Made by a program: the position numbers and the translations under genes
From: Deltaproteobacteria bacterium
GTDB taxonomy: Bacteria > Desulfobacterota > Desulfuromonadia > Geobacterales > Pseudopelobacteraceae
Reading direction: 5' to 3'
Assembly (NCBI GenBank): GCA_021779135.1
Contig: JAJYBH010000007.1
Location: 1-53,484, forward strand
DNA length: 53,484 nucleotides
Shown: positions 26,157-36,068 of the stretch, piece after piece
How the letters are laid out: each line of letters opens with the position of its first letter
Numbering within the stretch: position 1 is the first letter of the stretch
Notes under the pieces: generated by a model
The model's input: only the letters and a program-made list of their open reading frames with translations
What the model was told of the DNA's origin: nothing
The model's database searches: none

Positions 26157-27453
26157 AACATTCAAAGCAGTCGATATGCCCGAGGCCCTGCGGATGGTCA
26201 AAAGTGAATTCGGGACGGACGCCATGATTCTCTCGTCGCGCAAGCAGCGCAGGGAAGGCCTGCTGTCGAGATTTTCCAAGCCGTATTACGAGGTGACGGC
26301 GGCGCTGGATATTTCCCCCCGTGCAACCCAGAGCCAGCGCCCCGAGCGGGAGACGGACGAGCCGAATACCCTGGATGCATTCCAGAAATCCATGCTGGCG
26401 CCCATGGCCCGCGAACTGAAGGAGCTGCGGACGCTGGTGCAGTCGCTTACCTCCAAGGAAAGCGCCGGCAACCGTGTGCAACCGCCCCAGGCGCGGGCCC
26501 AGCGCGAGCCGGAGGTAGAAAAACCGGCTCTCAAAGCATCCCCGGCCGCGCTTCCCAGTTCCGAGGTGGAAGAGCTGAAGAAGGTTCTGTTGCGGCACCT
26601 TGTGAATCCCGATGACTCCGGCGCAAAACATCCGGCCGGGCCGGCAAAAAAGCCTCCCGCCAGGTCCGGAACGGACCACGCGGCGCCGCTGGCCGGAATC
26701 CTGCGTTCAAACGGAGTGGATGAAGAGGCGATCACCCGGCTGATGATTCCGGTTGCCGCCGCCGCTGCCCGAGGCGAGACGCCGGACCGTCTGCGGGAGC
26801 TGCTTGTCAGATCCGTTGCGGACGAAGTTACCTGCTCGGGGCCGTTCAAGCTGAGAAAGAATGCCCCCCGCATCCTGGCCCTGGTCGGACCTACCGGTGT
26901 CGGAAAGACCACAACCATCGCCAAGCTCGCCGCGCTGGCCTACAAAAAGGGTGTTACCGTTGCGCTGATCACCATTGACACCTTTCGCATCGGGGCCGTG
27001 GCCCAGTTGCAGACATATTCGGGAATCATGGACATGCCGATGGAGATCGCCTCGACACCGGAAGAGCTGGCCGCCGCGATCAGGGCCCATGCCGACAAAC
27101 AGCTTATTTTCATCGATACGGCCGGCCGCAATCCCCGCGACCGGAACAAGATCCTGGAGATGAAGTCCTTCCTGGAGGTCAACCCGGATATCGAGACGCA
27201 TCTCTGTCTTTCCGCCACGACGCGGGACAGGGAACTGACCCAGGCCGTGACCCGCTTCGGCGCACTCCCGATCAGCAGGCTGCTCTTTACCAAGCTGGAC
27301 GAGAGCATGAGTTTCGGCTGCATCGTCAACACGCATCTGCAAAATAAGCTGCCGCTGTCGTATTTCACCACGGGCCAAAGGGTTCCGGAGGATATCGAGA
27401 CCGCCACGCCACAGAGAGTGGCGAACCTGGTTGCAAGGGAGATGAAACGATGA
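26146..27453 (+). CDS. flhF: Flagellar biosynthesis GTPase FlhF
   Basis: 435 residues. FlhF is an SRP-type GTPase that fixes the place of the polar flagellum. The N-terminal B domain starts [19 protein letters not shown]; a variable linker follows to about 165. The NG domain shows G1 GPTGVGKT (248-255), [25 protein letters not shown] and TKLDE. It is paired with flhG by a 4-base overlap, suggesting polar flagellation. Confidence 0.96.
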   Translation: MQIKTFKAVDMPEALRMVKSEFGTDAMILSSRKQRREGLLSRFSKPYYEVTAALDISPRATQSQRPERETDEPNTLDAFQKSMLAPMARELKELRTLVQSLTSKESAGNRVQPPQARAQREPEVEKPALKASPAALPSSEVEELKKVLLRHLVNPDDSGAKHPAGPAKKPPARSGTDHAAPLAGILRSNGVDEEAITRLMIPVAAAAARGETPDRLRELLVRSVADEVTCSGPFKLRKNAPRILALVGPTGVGKTTTIAKLAALAYKKGVTVALITIDTFRIGAVAQLQTYSGIMDMPMEIASTPEELAAAIRAHADKQLIFIDTAGRNPRDRNKILEMKSFLEVNPDIETHLCLSATTRDRELTQAVTRFGALPISRLLFTKLDESMSFGCIVNTHLQNKLPLSYFTTGQRVPEDIETATPQRVANLVAREMKR

Positions 27454-28382
27454 ACGTATCATGCAATATCGGAGATCAGGCGGATACCTTGCGACTGTTG
27501 GCCATTGCCCGCAACGAACAACTGCACTGCACTCCACCCCTGCTTAAAAAAGTCGGCGGGGCACGCGCGCGGGTAATCTCCGTCTCCAGCGGCAAGGGGG
27601 GCGTCGGCAAGAGCAGCGTCGTGGTCAATCTGGCCGTGGCGCTTGCAAAGGAAGGGCAACGGGTCCTGGTCATCGATGCCGATCTGGGGCTGGGCAACAT
27701 CGATATGCTGCTCGGGATGAATCCACCCCACACCCTGAACGACGTATTCAGCGGGAAGAAGCGTCTGGCCGACATCATCATCGATGGGCCGGGAGGCATC
27801 AGGCTGGCGCCGGCCGGTTCGGGGGTGCAGAGGTATACCGACCTGAAACGCGAGGAGCAGTTGCGATTGATGGACGAGCTGGAAACGCTGGATGAGGAGT
27901 TCGATGTCCTCATCATCGACAACGAGAGCGGCATCTCGAAAAACGTCACCTATTTCAATGTCGCCGCCCAGGAGATCCTGCTGGTGGTGGCGCCGGAGCC
28001 GACCTCCATAACCGATTCCTACGCCCTCATCAAGCTTCTGGCGCAATATCACGACGAGGGGCATTTCAAGGTGCTGGTCAATATGGCCCGGGATGACGAA
28101 GAGGGGCTTCAGGTCTTCAGGAAGCTCTCCCAGGTAGTGAGCCGCTTCCTTGACGTATCCCTGGATTACATGGGGTGCGTGGTGCGCGATGAGCGTCTGC
28201 GGGAGGCGGTCAGACGGCAAAGGGCGGTGGTCGAGCTGTACCCCCGTGCCGCGGTTTCCCAGAGCTTCGCCGCACTGGCGCGGACCATGATCGAGTGCCC
28301 GGTGGAGTTCCGGGTAAAGGGCAACATCCAGTTCCTGTTCAGAAGGTATTTTGAACCGAATGACATGAAGAGGTGTGTATGA
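27450..28382 (+). CDS. flhG: MinD-like ATPase FlhG (FleN), flagellar number regulator
   Basis: 310 residues. The N-terminal DQADTLRLL (9-17) matches the FlhF-activating DQAxxLR motif. The deviant Walker A is KGGVGKS (49-55), followed by [17 protein letters not shown]. FlhG stimulates the FlhF GTPase and, in polar flagellates, limits flagellar number and restrains the FleQ-type activator. That last role fits the FleQ-like boxes seen in this window but is inferred. Confidence 0.95.
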   Translation: MNVSCNIGDQADTLRLLAIARNEQLHCTPPLLKKVGGARARVISVSSGKGGVGKSSVVVNLAVALAKEGQRVLVIDADLGLGNIDMLLGMNPPHTLNDVFSGKKRLADIIIDGPGGIRLAPAGSGVQRYTDLKREEQLRLMDELETLDEEFDVLIIDNESGISKNVTYFNVAAQEILLVVAPEPTSITDSYALIKLLAQYHDEGHFKVLVNMARDDEEGLQVFRKLSQVVSRFLDVSLDYMGCVVRDERLREAVRRQRAVVELYPRAAVSQSFAALARTMIECPVEFRVKGNIQFLFRRYFEPNDMKRCV

Positions 28383-29134
28383 ACTGCCAGCTCAAGGTGT
28401 ACGTGGAGGAGTCACATCGCGGCTCCTTTGCCAGCCGCGACGAATTGATCATTTCCCATATGCCGCTGGCCAAATTCCTGGTCAAGAGGATGGCGGCCCA
28501 CCTCCCGCCCCATCTGGACGAGGAGGAGCTGATGAGCGCCGCCGTGATGGGACTGATCACCGCGGCCGAACGTTTTGACCCGACCCGTGGAATCCTGTTC
28601 AAGACGTTCGCCGAGCAGCGCATCAAGGGCATGCTCCTCGATGAGCTGCGTTCCCAGGACTGGCTGTCGCGCTCGGTGCGGACCAAGTACAAGCGCCTGG
28701 AAAAGGAATTTGCCATCCTCCGCCAAAGGCTGGGACGTGACCCGACCGGCGAGGAAGTCGCGAAGGAGATGGGACTCGATCTGAACCAGTACAATCGCCT
28801 GTTGGAAGAGGTCCATTCATTTTCCATCGTCAGTCTCAACGAGTCGTGGGAAGACGATGAAGGGAGTTCGGGGAGCCTCCTGGATACGGTGCCGGACAAG
28901 GATGCAATCAGCCCCCAGGCTCAACTGCAGTCCAAGGAGCTTGCCGAGGCGTTGGGGCAATCCATCGATTCACTGCCGGAAAAAGAGCGCCTGGTCATCA
29001 CGCTCTACTACCACGAGGAGCTGAACCTGAAGGAGATCGGGGCTGTCCTGGGTCTGACCGAGTCGCGCGTGTCCCAACTGCACAGCCAGGCCATAGTCCG
29101 GCTCAGGTCGAAGATGAAACCGCACGCGCGTTGA
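28379..29134 (+). CDS. fliA: RNA polymerase sigma-28 factor FliA
   Basis: 251 residues. Region 2 ([35 protein letters not shown]), region 3 and region 4 ([45 protein letters not shown]) are complete. FliA transcribes late flagellar and chemotaxis genes; six matching promoters lie in this window. ATG 28379 overlaps the flhG stop (ATGA) and has AGAGG five bases upstream. Confidence 0.97.
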   Translation: MNCQLKVYVEESHRGSFASRDELIISHMPLAKFLVKRMAAHLPPHLDEEELMSAAVMGLITAAERFDPTRGILFKTFAEQRIKGMLLDELRSQDWLSRSVRTKYKRLEKEFAILRQRLGRDPTGEEVAKEMGLDLNQYNRLLEEVHSFSIVSLNESWEDDEGSSGSLLDTVPDKDAISPQAQLQSKELAEALGQSIDSLPEKERLVITLYYHEELNLKEIGAVLGLTESRVSQLHSQAIVRLRSKMKPHAR

Positions 29135-29159
29135 ACCCGCGGAGTGCGGATAAATATAG

Positions 29160-29175
29160 TGGTATGCAAGTTGCA
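29160..29175 (+). promoter_or_regulatory. RpoN (sigma-54) promoter of the flgF operon
   Basis: TGGTATGCAAGTTGCA with GG-N10-GC spacing, 26 bases after fliA. The expected start is near 29186. A one-mismatch FleQ-like box, GTCCTGGGTCTGAC, lies about 100 bases upstream at 29045-29058, inside fliA, and may be chance. Confidence 0.85.
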
Positions 29176-29227
29176 GCTACCAGGCATAAGCAGGCATTGA
29201 CGCCAGGGAAGGGAAAGGGATTTTGAT

Positions 29228-29965
29228 ATGAACAGTGGAATGTACGCAGCGCTTTCAGGCAGCATGGTCGGGCAGGAACGGCTGGACGTTCTTACCAACA
29301 ACCTGGCCAACGCGAGCACCGCCGGATTCAAAAAGGACCGGCTGTCATTCGAGAGCATACTGGGAGGTGTCAAAAACCCGTCACAGAAAACTGGTTCTCT
29401 GACGGATGCGCCGGTCATGTCCGGGGTCAGTTTCGCGACCGACTACTCGGCCGGCGCCTTGAAGTATACCGGCAATCCCCTCGATGTGGCCCTGGACGGT
29501 GACGGATTCTTCGTGGTGAACACACCCGAGGGGAAGGCCTACACGCGTCAGGGGAATTTCCATCTCGACGCCTCCGGCAAGCTTATCAACGCCGGAGGAT
29601 ACGAGGTGCTGGCAGGTGGCGGACCGGTCACCATCAAAGGCGGCACAGTGGTCATCGACTCCAAGGGAGGGATCGTCGTCGACGGGAATCAGGTCGGCAC
29701 CCTGGATGTGGTCGATTTTCAAAAGCCTTACCCCTTGCAGAAAACCGGCGGCGTCATGTTCACCCTCGACGGGCAGGGCGCCGTCGGGCAGCCCGCCGCC
29801 AACACGGCCGTCAAGCAGGGGGTTATCGAGGAGTCCAACGTGAATACCATCTGGGAGATGACCCAGATGGTCGAGTCCAACCGCTATTACGAGAGCTGCA
29901 CCAAAGTCATGCAGGGCTTTGACAACATGGCCAGCAAAGCGGCCAATGAACTGGGCAAGCTGTAA
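29228..29965 (+). CDS. flgF: Flagellar proximal rod protein FlgF
   Basis: 245 residues. Axial N-terminus [20 protein letters not shown], then the FlgE/F/G block ([25 protein letters not shown]) and C-terminus [35 protein letters not shown]. Size and place directly before flgG support FlgF over FlgG. First gene of a sigma-54 operon with flgG, flgA, flgH and flgI. Confidence 0.93.
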   Translation: MNSGMYAALSGSMVGQERLDVLTNNLANASTAGFKKDRLSFESILGGVKNPSQKTGSLTDAPVMSGVSFATDYSAGALKYTGNPLDVALDGDGFFVVNTPEGKAYTRQGNFHLDASGKLINAGGYEVLAGGGPVTIKGGTVVIDSKGGIVVDGNQVGTLDVVDFQKPYPLQKTGGVMFTLDGQGAVGQPAANTAVKQGVIEESNVNTIWEMTQMVESNRYYESCTKVMQGFDNMASKAANELGKL

Positions 29966-29997
29966 TTCGGGGAACAGTACGGAAAAGGAGAAATATC

Positions 29998-30786
29998 ATG
30001 ATCAGAGCGTTATCGACGGCAGCCTCCGGGATGCAGTCCCAGCAACTCAACATCGACGTGATCGCCAACAACCTGGCGAACGTGAACACTACCGGCTTCA
30101 AGAAGAGCCGGGCCGACTTCCAGGATCTCATGTACCAGAACCTGAAGACGACCGGGGCGCCATCATCAAGCTCGACGCAGACACCCGCCGGCATCCAGGT
30201 CGGTCTCGGATCCAGGACCGCTGCGGTCAACAAGATCTTTTCGGCGGGCAATATCTCCCAGACCGGCAATGACCTGGATCTGGCCATCGAAGGTGACGGT
30301 TTCTTCCAGATCAAGCTCCCGGACGGCACTACTGCCTATACCAGGGCCGGCTCCTTCAAGAAGGACAGCACCGGTCAGATCGTGACCTCCGACGGATATC
30401 AGCTGGTTCCGGGGGTCGTGATTCCCAACAATGCCTCCAAGATCACCATCGGCACCGACGGTACCGTTTCGGTGCTGCAATCAGGGCAGGGTACCCCGAC
30501 CAGCGTCGGCACCATCCAGCTGGCGACCTTCTCCAATCCATCCGGGCTCTCCAGCATGGGGCGCAACCTGATGCAGCCCACCGAATCCTCGGGCACCGCC
30601 AGTACCGGCACCCCCGGTCAGAACGGTTTCGGCACCATCAGCCAGGGCGCCTTGGAGATGAGCAACGTGAGCGTCATGGAAGAGATGGTCAACATGATCA
30701 TGAGCCAGCGGGCCTATGAGACCAACTCCAAGGCCTTGCAGGCCGCGGATGAGATGCTGCAGCAGGCCAACAATCTGAGAAGGTAG
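29998..30786 (+). CDS. flgG: Flagellar distal rod protein FlgG
   Basis: 262 residues, as usual. N-terminal [28 protein letters not shown], central [14 protein letters not shown] and C-terminal [33 protein letters not shown] are all present. FlgG forms the distal rod that the P and L rings surround. AAAGGAG lies upstream of the ATG. Confidence 0.97.
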   Translation: MIRALSTAASGMQSQQLNIDVIANNLANVNTTGFKKSRADFQDLMYQNLKTTGAPSSSSTQTPAGIQVGLGSRTAAVNKIFSAGNISQTGNDLDLAIEGDGFFQIKLPDGTTAYTRAGSFKKDSTGQIVTSDGYQLVPGVVIPNNASKITIGTDGTVSVLQSGQGTPTSVGTIQLATFSNPSGLSSMGRNLMQPTESSGTASTGTPGQNGFGTISQGALEMSNVSVMEEMVNMIMSQRAYETNSKALQAADEMLQQANNLRR

Positions 30787-30798
30787 CAGGGACTGAAG

Positions 30799-31521
30799 AT
30801 GATAAATCTATTCAGAAAATTAATCAGCATCGGGATCCTGGTCCTGGCCCTGTCGCCACTGACCGTGAACGCGGCGGAGCGCCATGTGCTGAAGGAAGCC
30901 GAGGTACGGCAGGTCATTAGCGATTACCTGCGCCAGAAGACCGAGCACCAGGGTGTCGAGATCCTGGTCAAAAAAACCGGTTTCAGCGGCGAGGTCGCCC
31001 TTCCGGCGGGGAACACTACCTACGAGGTGGTCGCCCCACAGGATTGGGAAGGGTGGGGGAGAGGCTCCCTGGCACTGATCGTCAGGGTCAACGACCGCGT
31101 GGAAAAGAACATCCCGCTCTATGTGGAGGTGGAGGCCCTGGCCAATGTAGTGGTCAGCACGCGCCCCCTGGAACGGGGCGAGTTGCTGGAGAAAGGCGAT
31201 GTGCTGCTGCAGCGGCGCGACATGGCGACCACTTCCGGCAGGGTGTGCCGCAATCTGGACGAGGCGCTCGGCATGCGGGTGCGGGTCGGGATGCGCGCGA
31301 ATTTCCCGGTACGGGGCGATTATCTGGAAAGGCCGCCCCTGGTCAAGAGTGGCCAGATGGTGACGATTGTAGCCGAAAACAAGGCCTTTCGCATTACCGC
31401 CACCGGCACGGCAAAAGGGAACGGCGCCGAGGGAGACACCGTCATGGTCCGGAACATGAATGCGCAGAAGGACGTGCCGGCCGTAGTGGTGGATGCCAAC
31501 ACGGTACGGGTGGAGTTTTGA
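30799..31521 (+). CDS. flgA: P-ring assembly chaperone FlgA
   Basis: 240 residues with a signal peptide (LISIGILVLALSPLTVNA). The C-terminal SAF domain is clear (VVVSTRPLERGELLEKGDVLLQ, FPVRGDYLERPPLVKSGQMVTIVAENKAFRITATGTA). FlgA acts in the periplasm, helping FlgI form the P-ring. It lies between flgG and flgH, 1 base before flgH. Confidence 0.94.
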   Translation: MINLFRKLISIGILVLALSPLTVNAAERHVLKEAEVRQVISDYLRQKTEHQGVEILVKKTGFSGEVALPAGNTTYEVVAPQDWEGWGRGSLALIVRVNDRVEKNIPLYVEVEALANVVVSTRPLERGELLEKGDVLLQRRDMATTSGRVCRNLDEALGMRVRVGMRANFPVRGDYLERPPLVKSGQMVTIVAENKAFRITATGTAKGNGAEGDTVMVRNMNAQKDVPAVVVDANTVRVEF

Positions 31522-31522
31522 C

Positions 31523-32188
31523 ATGAAAAAGCTAATGACCCTGATCACCGTGCTCACCGCGGGTTGTGCCTTTCAGCCGCCACCGGCCAAATTCCCGGCC
31601 ATGGAGCAGCAACTGGAGAGGCCCCCGGTCAGCTACAACAACGGATCGCTCTGGCAGGGCTCCTCCGTGGGGCTGGTCGACGATTTCAAGGCGCGCACCA
31701 GGGGGGACATCCTGACGGTGGTGATCTCGGAAACGGCCAGCGCCAGCAAAGAGGCCACTACCGGCACGTCCCGCGCCTCCTCGGCTGCCGCCGGCATCCC
31801 CAATCTGATGGGACTCGAAACCGCCGGCATCAGCAAATGGATGGACCTGAGTAAACTTGTGAATGCCAGCGCCAGTACCAAGTTCGATGGCAGCGGCTCC
31901 ACCACGCGCAAGGAAAACCTGAACGCCACCATCACCGCCCGGGTGATCGATGTCCTGGCCAACGGCAACCTGCTCATCGAGGGGCGGCGTAATGTCCTGG
32001 TCAACAATGAGGACCAGATCATCGTCCTGACCGGTACGGTCCGTCCACGTGACATCACCCCGGACAACCTGGTGAACTCGACCCTCATCGCCGATGCCCG
32101 GATAGCATACAGCGGCAAAGGCATCATCAGCGACCGGCAGCAACCGGGCTGGCTCATGGGGATCATGGACAAGGTCTGGCCGTTTTGA
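31523..32188 (+). CDS. flgH: Flagellar L-ring lipoprotein FlgH
   Basis: 221 residues. The lipobox LTAGC puts the lipidated Cys at position 15, so it is anchored in the outer membrane. Family motifs are DDFKARTRGDILTVVISETASASKEA and RVIDVLANGNLLIEGRRNVLVNNEDQIIVLTGTVRPRDI. The ATG at 31523 is preferred over an upstream in-frame start at 31493. Its presence shows a Gram-negative envelope with an L-ring. Confidence 0.97.
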   Translation: MKKLMTLITVLTAGCAFQPPPAKFPAMEQQLERPPVSYNNGSLWQGSSVGLVDDFKARTRGDILTVVISETASASKEATTGTSRASSAAAGIPNLMGLETAGISKWMDLSKLVNASASTKFDGSGSTTRKENLNATITARVIDVLANGNLLIEGRRNVLVNNEDQIIVLTGTVRPRDITPDNLVNSTLIADARIAYSGKGIISDRQQPGWLMGIMDKVWPF

Positions 32189-32221
32189 AAGGGTTGAGGG
32201 ATGAGGGTTGAAGCGGATTTT

Positions 32222-32250
32222 TTCATAATCCATAATTCACAATTCATAAT
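32222..32250. repeat. CATAAT/ATTCA degenerate repeat in the flgH-flgI spacer
   Basis: Short iterated units (TCATAATCCATAATTCACAA, then TTCATAAT) make an AT-rich block in the 80-base flgH-flgI spacer. It is related in look to the ATTCAC block at 19034-19069. Confidence 0.5.
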
Positions 32251-32268
32251 TTTCCATTAAGGCATGCC

Positions 32269-33363
32269 ATGAAAAAGATTCTTGTTATAACGCTTCTACT
32301 CCTTGTGACCGCCCAATCGGCCCTGGCCATCCGCATCAAGGATATCGCCAGTTTTGACGGGGTTCGGGATAACCAGCTGATCGGCTATGGCCTGGTGGTG
32401 GGATTGAACGGAAGCGGCGACGGAGACCAGACCAGGTTTCCGGTACAGTCCCTGGTCAACGTGCTGGAGAGGATGGGTATTACCGTCAATCGTACCGATA
32501 TCACGGTGAAAAACGTGGCAGCGGTCATGGTGACCGCGACGCTGCCCCCCTTCGCCAAGCAGGGGACCACCATCGACGTACTGGTATCCTCACTGGGTGA
32601 CGCCAAGAGCATAGCCGGCGGCACCCTGCTGCTGACATCTCTCAAGGGCGCCGATGGCCAGGTATACGCCGTGGCCCAAGGAGGCGTGCTTACCAATTCC
32701 TTTTCCTATGGCGGGCAGGCCTCCTCGGCCCAGAAGAACCACCCCACCGCCGGGCGTGTCCCGGCCGGGGCGCTGGTGGAGCGGGAAATCCCCAATGTGC
32801 TGTCGGGCAAACACAGTCTCAGGCTCAACCTGCACCAGCCTGATTTCACCACTGCCAGCCGCATGGCAGCCGCCATCAACGCCAAGTTTCAAAGCCCTCT
32901 GGCAACCTGCAGCGACCCCGGCGCCGTGGTTCTCCAGATCCCCGAGGCCTACCAGGGAAGGACCGTGGAGTTCGTGGCCGACCTGGAGCGGCTTCAGGTA
33001 CAGCCGGACAACCTGGCCCGGGTGGTGATGAACGAGCGGACCGGCACCATTGTCATGGGGGATAATGTCCGCCTGTCAACGGTGGCCGTTTCCCACGGCA
33101 ACCTTACCCTCTACATCAAGGAAACCCCCGAGGTTTCACAACCCGCTCCGTTTAGCAGAACCGGTGCTACAAAGGTGGTTCCACGCACCTCCGTCAAGGT
33201 GAGCGAGGATTCGGGGGGGCTGGCCTTATTGCAGGAAGGGGCAAATATCGGTGATGTGGTCCGGGCCCTGAACTCGCTCGGGGTGACCCCCCGCGACCTG
33301 ATCAGCATCATGCAGTCCATCAAGGCGGCCGGCGCCCTCCAGGCCGAACTGACGGTCATATAA
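32269..33363 (+). CDS. flgI: Flagellar P-ring protein FlgI
   Basis: 364 residues with signal peptide ILVITLLLLVTAQSALA. The start of the mature protein IRIKDIASFDGVRDNQLIGYGLVVGLNGSGDGD is highly conserved, as is LNSLGVTPRDLISIMQSIKAAGALQAEL at the end. It forms the P-ring in the peptidoglycan layer. Confidence 0.98.
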   Translation: MKKILVITLLLLVTAQSALAIRIKDIASFDGVRDNQLIGYGLVVGLNGSGDGDQTRFPVQSLVNVLERMGITVNRTDITVKNVAAVMVTATLPPFAKQGTTIDVLVSSLGDAKSIAGGTLLLTSLKGADGQVYAVAQGGVLTNSFSYGGQASSAQKNHPTAGRVPAGALVEREIPNVLSGKHSLRLNLHQPDFTTASRMAAAINAKFQSPLATCSDPGAVVLQIPEAYQGRTVEFVADLERLQVQPDNLARVVMNERTGTIVMGDNVRLSTVAVSHGNLTLYIKETPEVSQPAPFSRTGATKVVPRTSVKVSEDSGGLALLQEGANIGDVVRALNSLGVTPRDLISIMQSIKAAGALQAELTVI

Positions 33364-33369
33364 AAGGAT

Positions 33370-33396
33370 TAAAGTTTTCGAAGCCGCTGACGATAG
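33370..33396 (+). promoter_or_regulatory. FliA (sigma-28) promoter of the flgJ-flgM operon
   Basis: -35 TAAAGTTT (33370-33377) and -10 GACGATAG (33389-33396), with exactly 15 bases between TAAA and the -10. Transcription should start near 33403, only about 7 bases before the flgJ ATG. Confidence 0.75.
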
Positions 33397-33409
33397 GTGA
33401 GGTAGAGGC

Positions 33410-33820
33410 ATGGAAATAACAATTGGAGCGAACGGGAATGTGCCGGGCAGCGGTGTGAGCATGGCGAACCCCGCAACCGGGAAGACGGCCCCGAGGCCCT
33501 CGGACAAGGATGCGGTGGCGGCCAGGAGAGTGGCGAGAGAGTTCGAATCCCTGTTCGTCGGTATGATGATCAAGTCCATGCGGGAGACCGTTGGCAAAGA
33601 CAAGCTCATCAACGGCGGCCATGGGGAAGAAGTCTACCGCTCACTGCTCGATCAGGAATACGCCAGGTCCCTGACGGAACATGGCGGAGTGGGGCTGGCA
33701 GCAATCGTGGAGCGTCAGCTCGTTAAACCGGCCCCCGACGGTGCCATGAACCAGGATATACAGAGCCATGACACAACAAACCAGAGCGCCAAAACTGAGG
33801 TTACTTATGAAAATCGATAA
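33410..33820 (+). CDS. flgJ: Rod-binding protein FlgJ, short form without muramidase domain
   Basis: 136 residues carrying only the rod-cap domain (VAREFESLFVGMMIKSMRETVGKDKLINGGHGEEVYRSLLDQEYARSLTEHGGVGLA). Enteric FlgJ (about 310 residues) has an added glucosaminidase domain that is absent here, as in many non-enteric bacteria, so another enzyme must open the peptidoglycan. The predicted transcript start is almost at its ATG. An internal ATG at 33461 is a possible alternative. It overlaps flgM by 14 bases. Confidence 0.88.
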   Translation: MEITIGANGNVPGSGVSMANPATGKTAPRPSDKDAVAARRVAREFESLFVGMMIKSMRETVGKDKLINGGHGEEVYRSLLDQEYARSLTEHGGVGLAAIVERQLVKPAPDGAMNQDIQSHDTTNQSAKTEVTYENR

Positions 33821-34112
33821 CGAGCAGCTACACTCGACAGTGAACAAGTTCAAGAACGAACCGCTCGAAAAGAACGAATCCGCTGCTGCTGGCGGTGAAA
33901 AATCGTCACTCCGCGGGAGCGACCGCGTGGAATTATCCACGAACGGCGCGGCCATCGAGAGGCTGAAAAAGACCATGCAGGTGGCACCGGATTTCCGGGC
34001 CGACCGGGTGGCCCAACTGAAGGCACGGATCGACGCGGGCACCTACCAGGTGGAAGGGAAGGCGGTGGCTGCCAGGATGCTGCAAAGCTGGAGCGAGCTC
34101 CATGCCAGGTAG
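33807..34112 (+). CDS. flgM: Anti-sigma-28 factor FlgM
   Basis: 101 residues. Conserved C-terminal half: SDRVELSTNGAAIERLKKTMQVAPDFRADRVAQLKARIDAGTYQVEGKAVAARML. FlgM holds FliA inactive until it is exported through the finished hook-basal body. Start ATG 33807 lies inside the end of flgJ, with GAGG about 6 bases upstream. Being in a sigma-28 operon, it makes a negative feedback loop on FliA. Confidence 0.95.
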   Translation: MKIDNEQLHSTVNKFKNEPLEKNESAAAGGEKSSLRGSDRVELSTNGAAIERLKKTMQVAPDFRADRVAQLKARIDAGTYQVEGKAVAARMLQSWSELHAR

Positions 34113-34599
34113 CATGGTCGAACTCATATCGGTTCTGAAGGATAACGAGCAGGTCCTGACGGAACTTGCCTCGGCCTTGACCGAGGAGCAGAGCTGTATC
34201 ATCGACCTTGATCTGGAGCGGCTTGCACGGAACGGCAGCCGGAAAGAGGCCATTATGTCACGGCTCGCCAGGGTGCGGGAAGAGTGCGGCGACTTGATGC
34301 GGCAGGCGGGCGCGGAACTGGGTCTTGCGGAAATCCCGAGCCTGTCGCCCCTGATCGCGGCGGCCGCGTCAGCCGAGCAGTCCAGGCTGCTGCCCTTGCA
34401 GCGGCGGCTGATGCAACTTGCCCGGACACTGGAGCGGCAGCACGATATGAACCGGCGCATGCTCGAAAACTCGATCGGCATGATTAACGGCTCCATGGCC
34501 ATGTTCAGCCGGCTGCTCGGCGGCTGCGACACCTACGGCGCCCGGGGTCACATCAACAACGGCATGACGAGCGGAAGCTTCCTCCGCCAGGAGATATAG
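34102..34599 (+). CDS. flgN: Flagellar export chaperone FlgN
   Basis: 165 residues, helical and charged, with the FlgN-like start VELISVLKDNEQVLTELASALTEEQSCIIDLDLERL. FlgN protects the hook-filament junction proteins FlgK and FlgL, which are encoded next. It overlaps flgM by 11 bases. ATG 34114 (MVELISVL) is an alternative start. The family is weakly conserved, so the call leans partly on position. Confidence 0.85.
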   Translation: MPGSMVELISVLKDNEQVLTELASALTEEQSCIIDLDLERLARNGSRKEAIMSRLARVREECGDLMRQAGAELGLAEIPSLSPLIAAAASAEQSRLLPLQRRLMQLARTLERQHDMNRRMLENSIGMINGSMAMFSRLLGGCDTYGARGHINNGMTSGSFLRQEI

Positions 34600-34601
34600 C
34601 T

Positions 34602-36056
34602 ATGAGTGTCCTGGGTCTCATGGATATCGGCCGATCGGCTCTGGCCGCGCAGACCGCCGCAATCGGGGTGACCGGGGAGAACATCTCCAACGTCAACACC
34701 CCCGGTTATTCCCGGCAATCCCCCATTCTGGAAACCGCCCCGTATGATCCCAACCAGAAACTCTCCATCGGCAACGGCGTCACGGTCGCAACGATACAGC
34801 GGAGCTTCGACCGTTTTCTGCAGGCCCAGATCAATACCTCAACCAGCGCCGGCGGGCAGCAGAGCACCATGCAGTCTGCGCTGCAGCGGATTGAGCCGCT
34901 TTTCGGCGATCTTACCGGCACCGGCATCGGCACCTCGATGCAGAATTTCTTCAACGCCTGGCAGGACCTGGCCATGAACCCCCAGGGGGCGGCTGAACGG
35001 CAGTCCGTGCTGTCCAAGGCACAGACCCTGGCGGACAACTTCCACCAGATCAACAACTCCCTGAATGCGGTGAAAAATGATGCCAACCAGTCACTGCTGG
35101 CGATCACCAGCGACATCAATACCGTGACCGGTCAGATCGCCGCATTGAACTCGCAGATCAGAATTGCGCAGATAAGCGGCGGCAATGCCAACCAGCTGCG
35201 CGACAGCCGCGACCAGCTGATTCAGAACCTTTCCGGGAAGGTGGGCATTACCACGCTGGAACAGTCCGACGGCACGGTCAACGTGAGTCTGTCGCGCGGA
35301 CCGCAGCTGGTAGGCAGCAACGGCTCGGCTACGCTTTCCCTGTTCGATGATCCGGCCAATTCCGGCCTCTACAGCATCATCCTCAACCCGCCCGGCGGCG
35401 GCAACGGTACCGATGTCACACCGCTCGTCTCCGGCACGGACGCCAATTCCGGTATCCTGGGCGGAACGCTCCAGGTGCGCGACAGCCTGGTCAATGGTTT
35501 CCTGGCGAGCCTGGATGAGATGGCCAGCGCCCTGGCCAATCAGGTGAACAGTGTGCACTCGGCCGGCTACGGGTTAAACGGCGGCACCGGTGTCAACTTC
35601 TTCACCCCCCCGGCGGCACCGACCCCTCCTGCCACGTACACCGCCGGCTACAGCAACTCCATCGCGCTGGCGTTTTCCAACTCTGATTTCATTGCCGCCG
35701 CTGCCGATGATCCGACCCTGCCGGGCGGCGGAAGCGGCAATAACGTCAATGCCCTGGCAATCGCCGGCCTGGGAAACAAGACCATTTCCTTGACCGGGGG
35801 CAGCAACACCCTGTCCGGTTTTTACGGGTCACTGGTCGGCAAGGTCGGTCTGGTGGTTCAGACAACGAACCAGAACATCACGCAGAACACCGCCATGCTC
35901 AACCAGTTGAACACGTACCGCGATTCCAGCTCCGGCGTCTCGCTGGACGAGGAGCTTATCGCGCTTACCAAGTACCAGAAGGCTTTCCAGGGTGCCGCCC
36001 GGTTGATTACCACGGGGCAGGAGATGATGGACACCGTGCTCAACATGGTACGGTAA
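34602..36056 (+). CDS. flgK: Hook-filament junction protein FlgK
   Basis: 484 residues. N-terminal axial motif IGVTGENISNVNTPGYSRQSPIL; C-terminal VSLDEELIALTKYQKAFQGAARLITTGQEMMDTVLNMVR. FlgK (HAP1) is the first junction zone on the hook. It lies 2 bases after flgN, its export chaperone. Confidence 0.97.
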   Translation: MSVLGLMDIGRSALAAQTAAIGVTGENISNVNTPGYSRQSPILETAPYDPNQKLSIGNGVTVATIQRSFDRFLQAQINTSTSAGGQQSTMQSALQRIEPLFGDLTGTGIGTSMQNFFNAWQDLAMNPQGAAERQSVLSKAQTLADNFHQINNSLNAVKNDANQSLLAITSDINTVTGQIAALNSQIRIAQISGGNANQLRDSRDQLIQNLSGKVGITTLEQSDGTVNVSLSRGPQLVGSNGSATLSLFDDPANSGLYSIILNPPGGGNGTDVTPLVSGTDANSGILGGTLQVRDSLVNGFLASLDEMASALANQVNSVHSAGYGLNGGTGVNFFTPPAAPTPPATYTAGYSNSIALAFSNSDFIAAAADDPTLPGGGSGNNVNALAIAGLGNKTISLTGGSNTLSGFYGSLVGKVGLVVQTTNQNITQNTAMLNQLNTYRDSSSGVSLDEELIALTKYQKAFQGAARLITTGQEMMDTVLNMVR

Positions 36057-36068
36057 GGAGGTAGTGTC

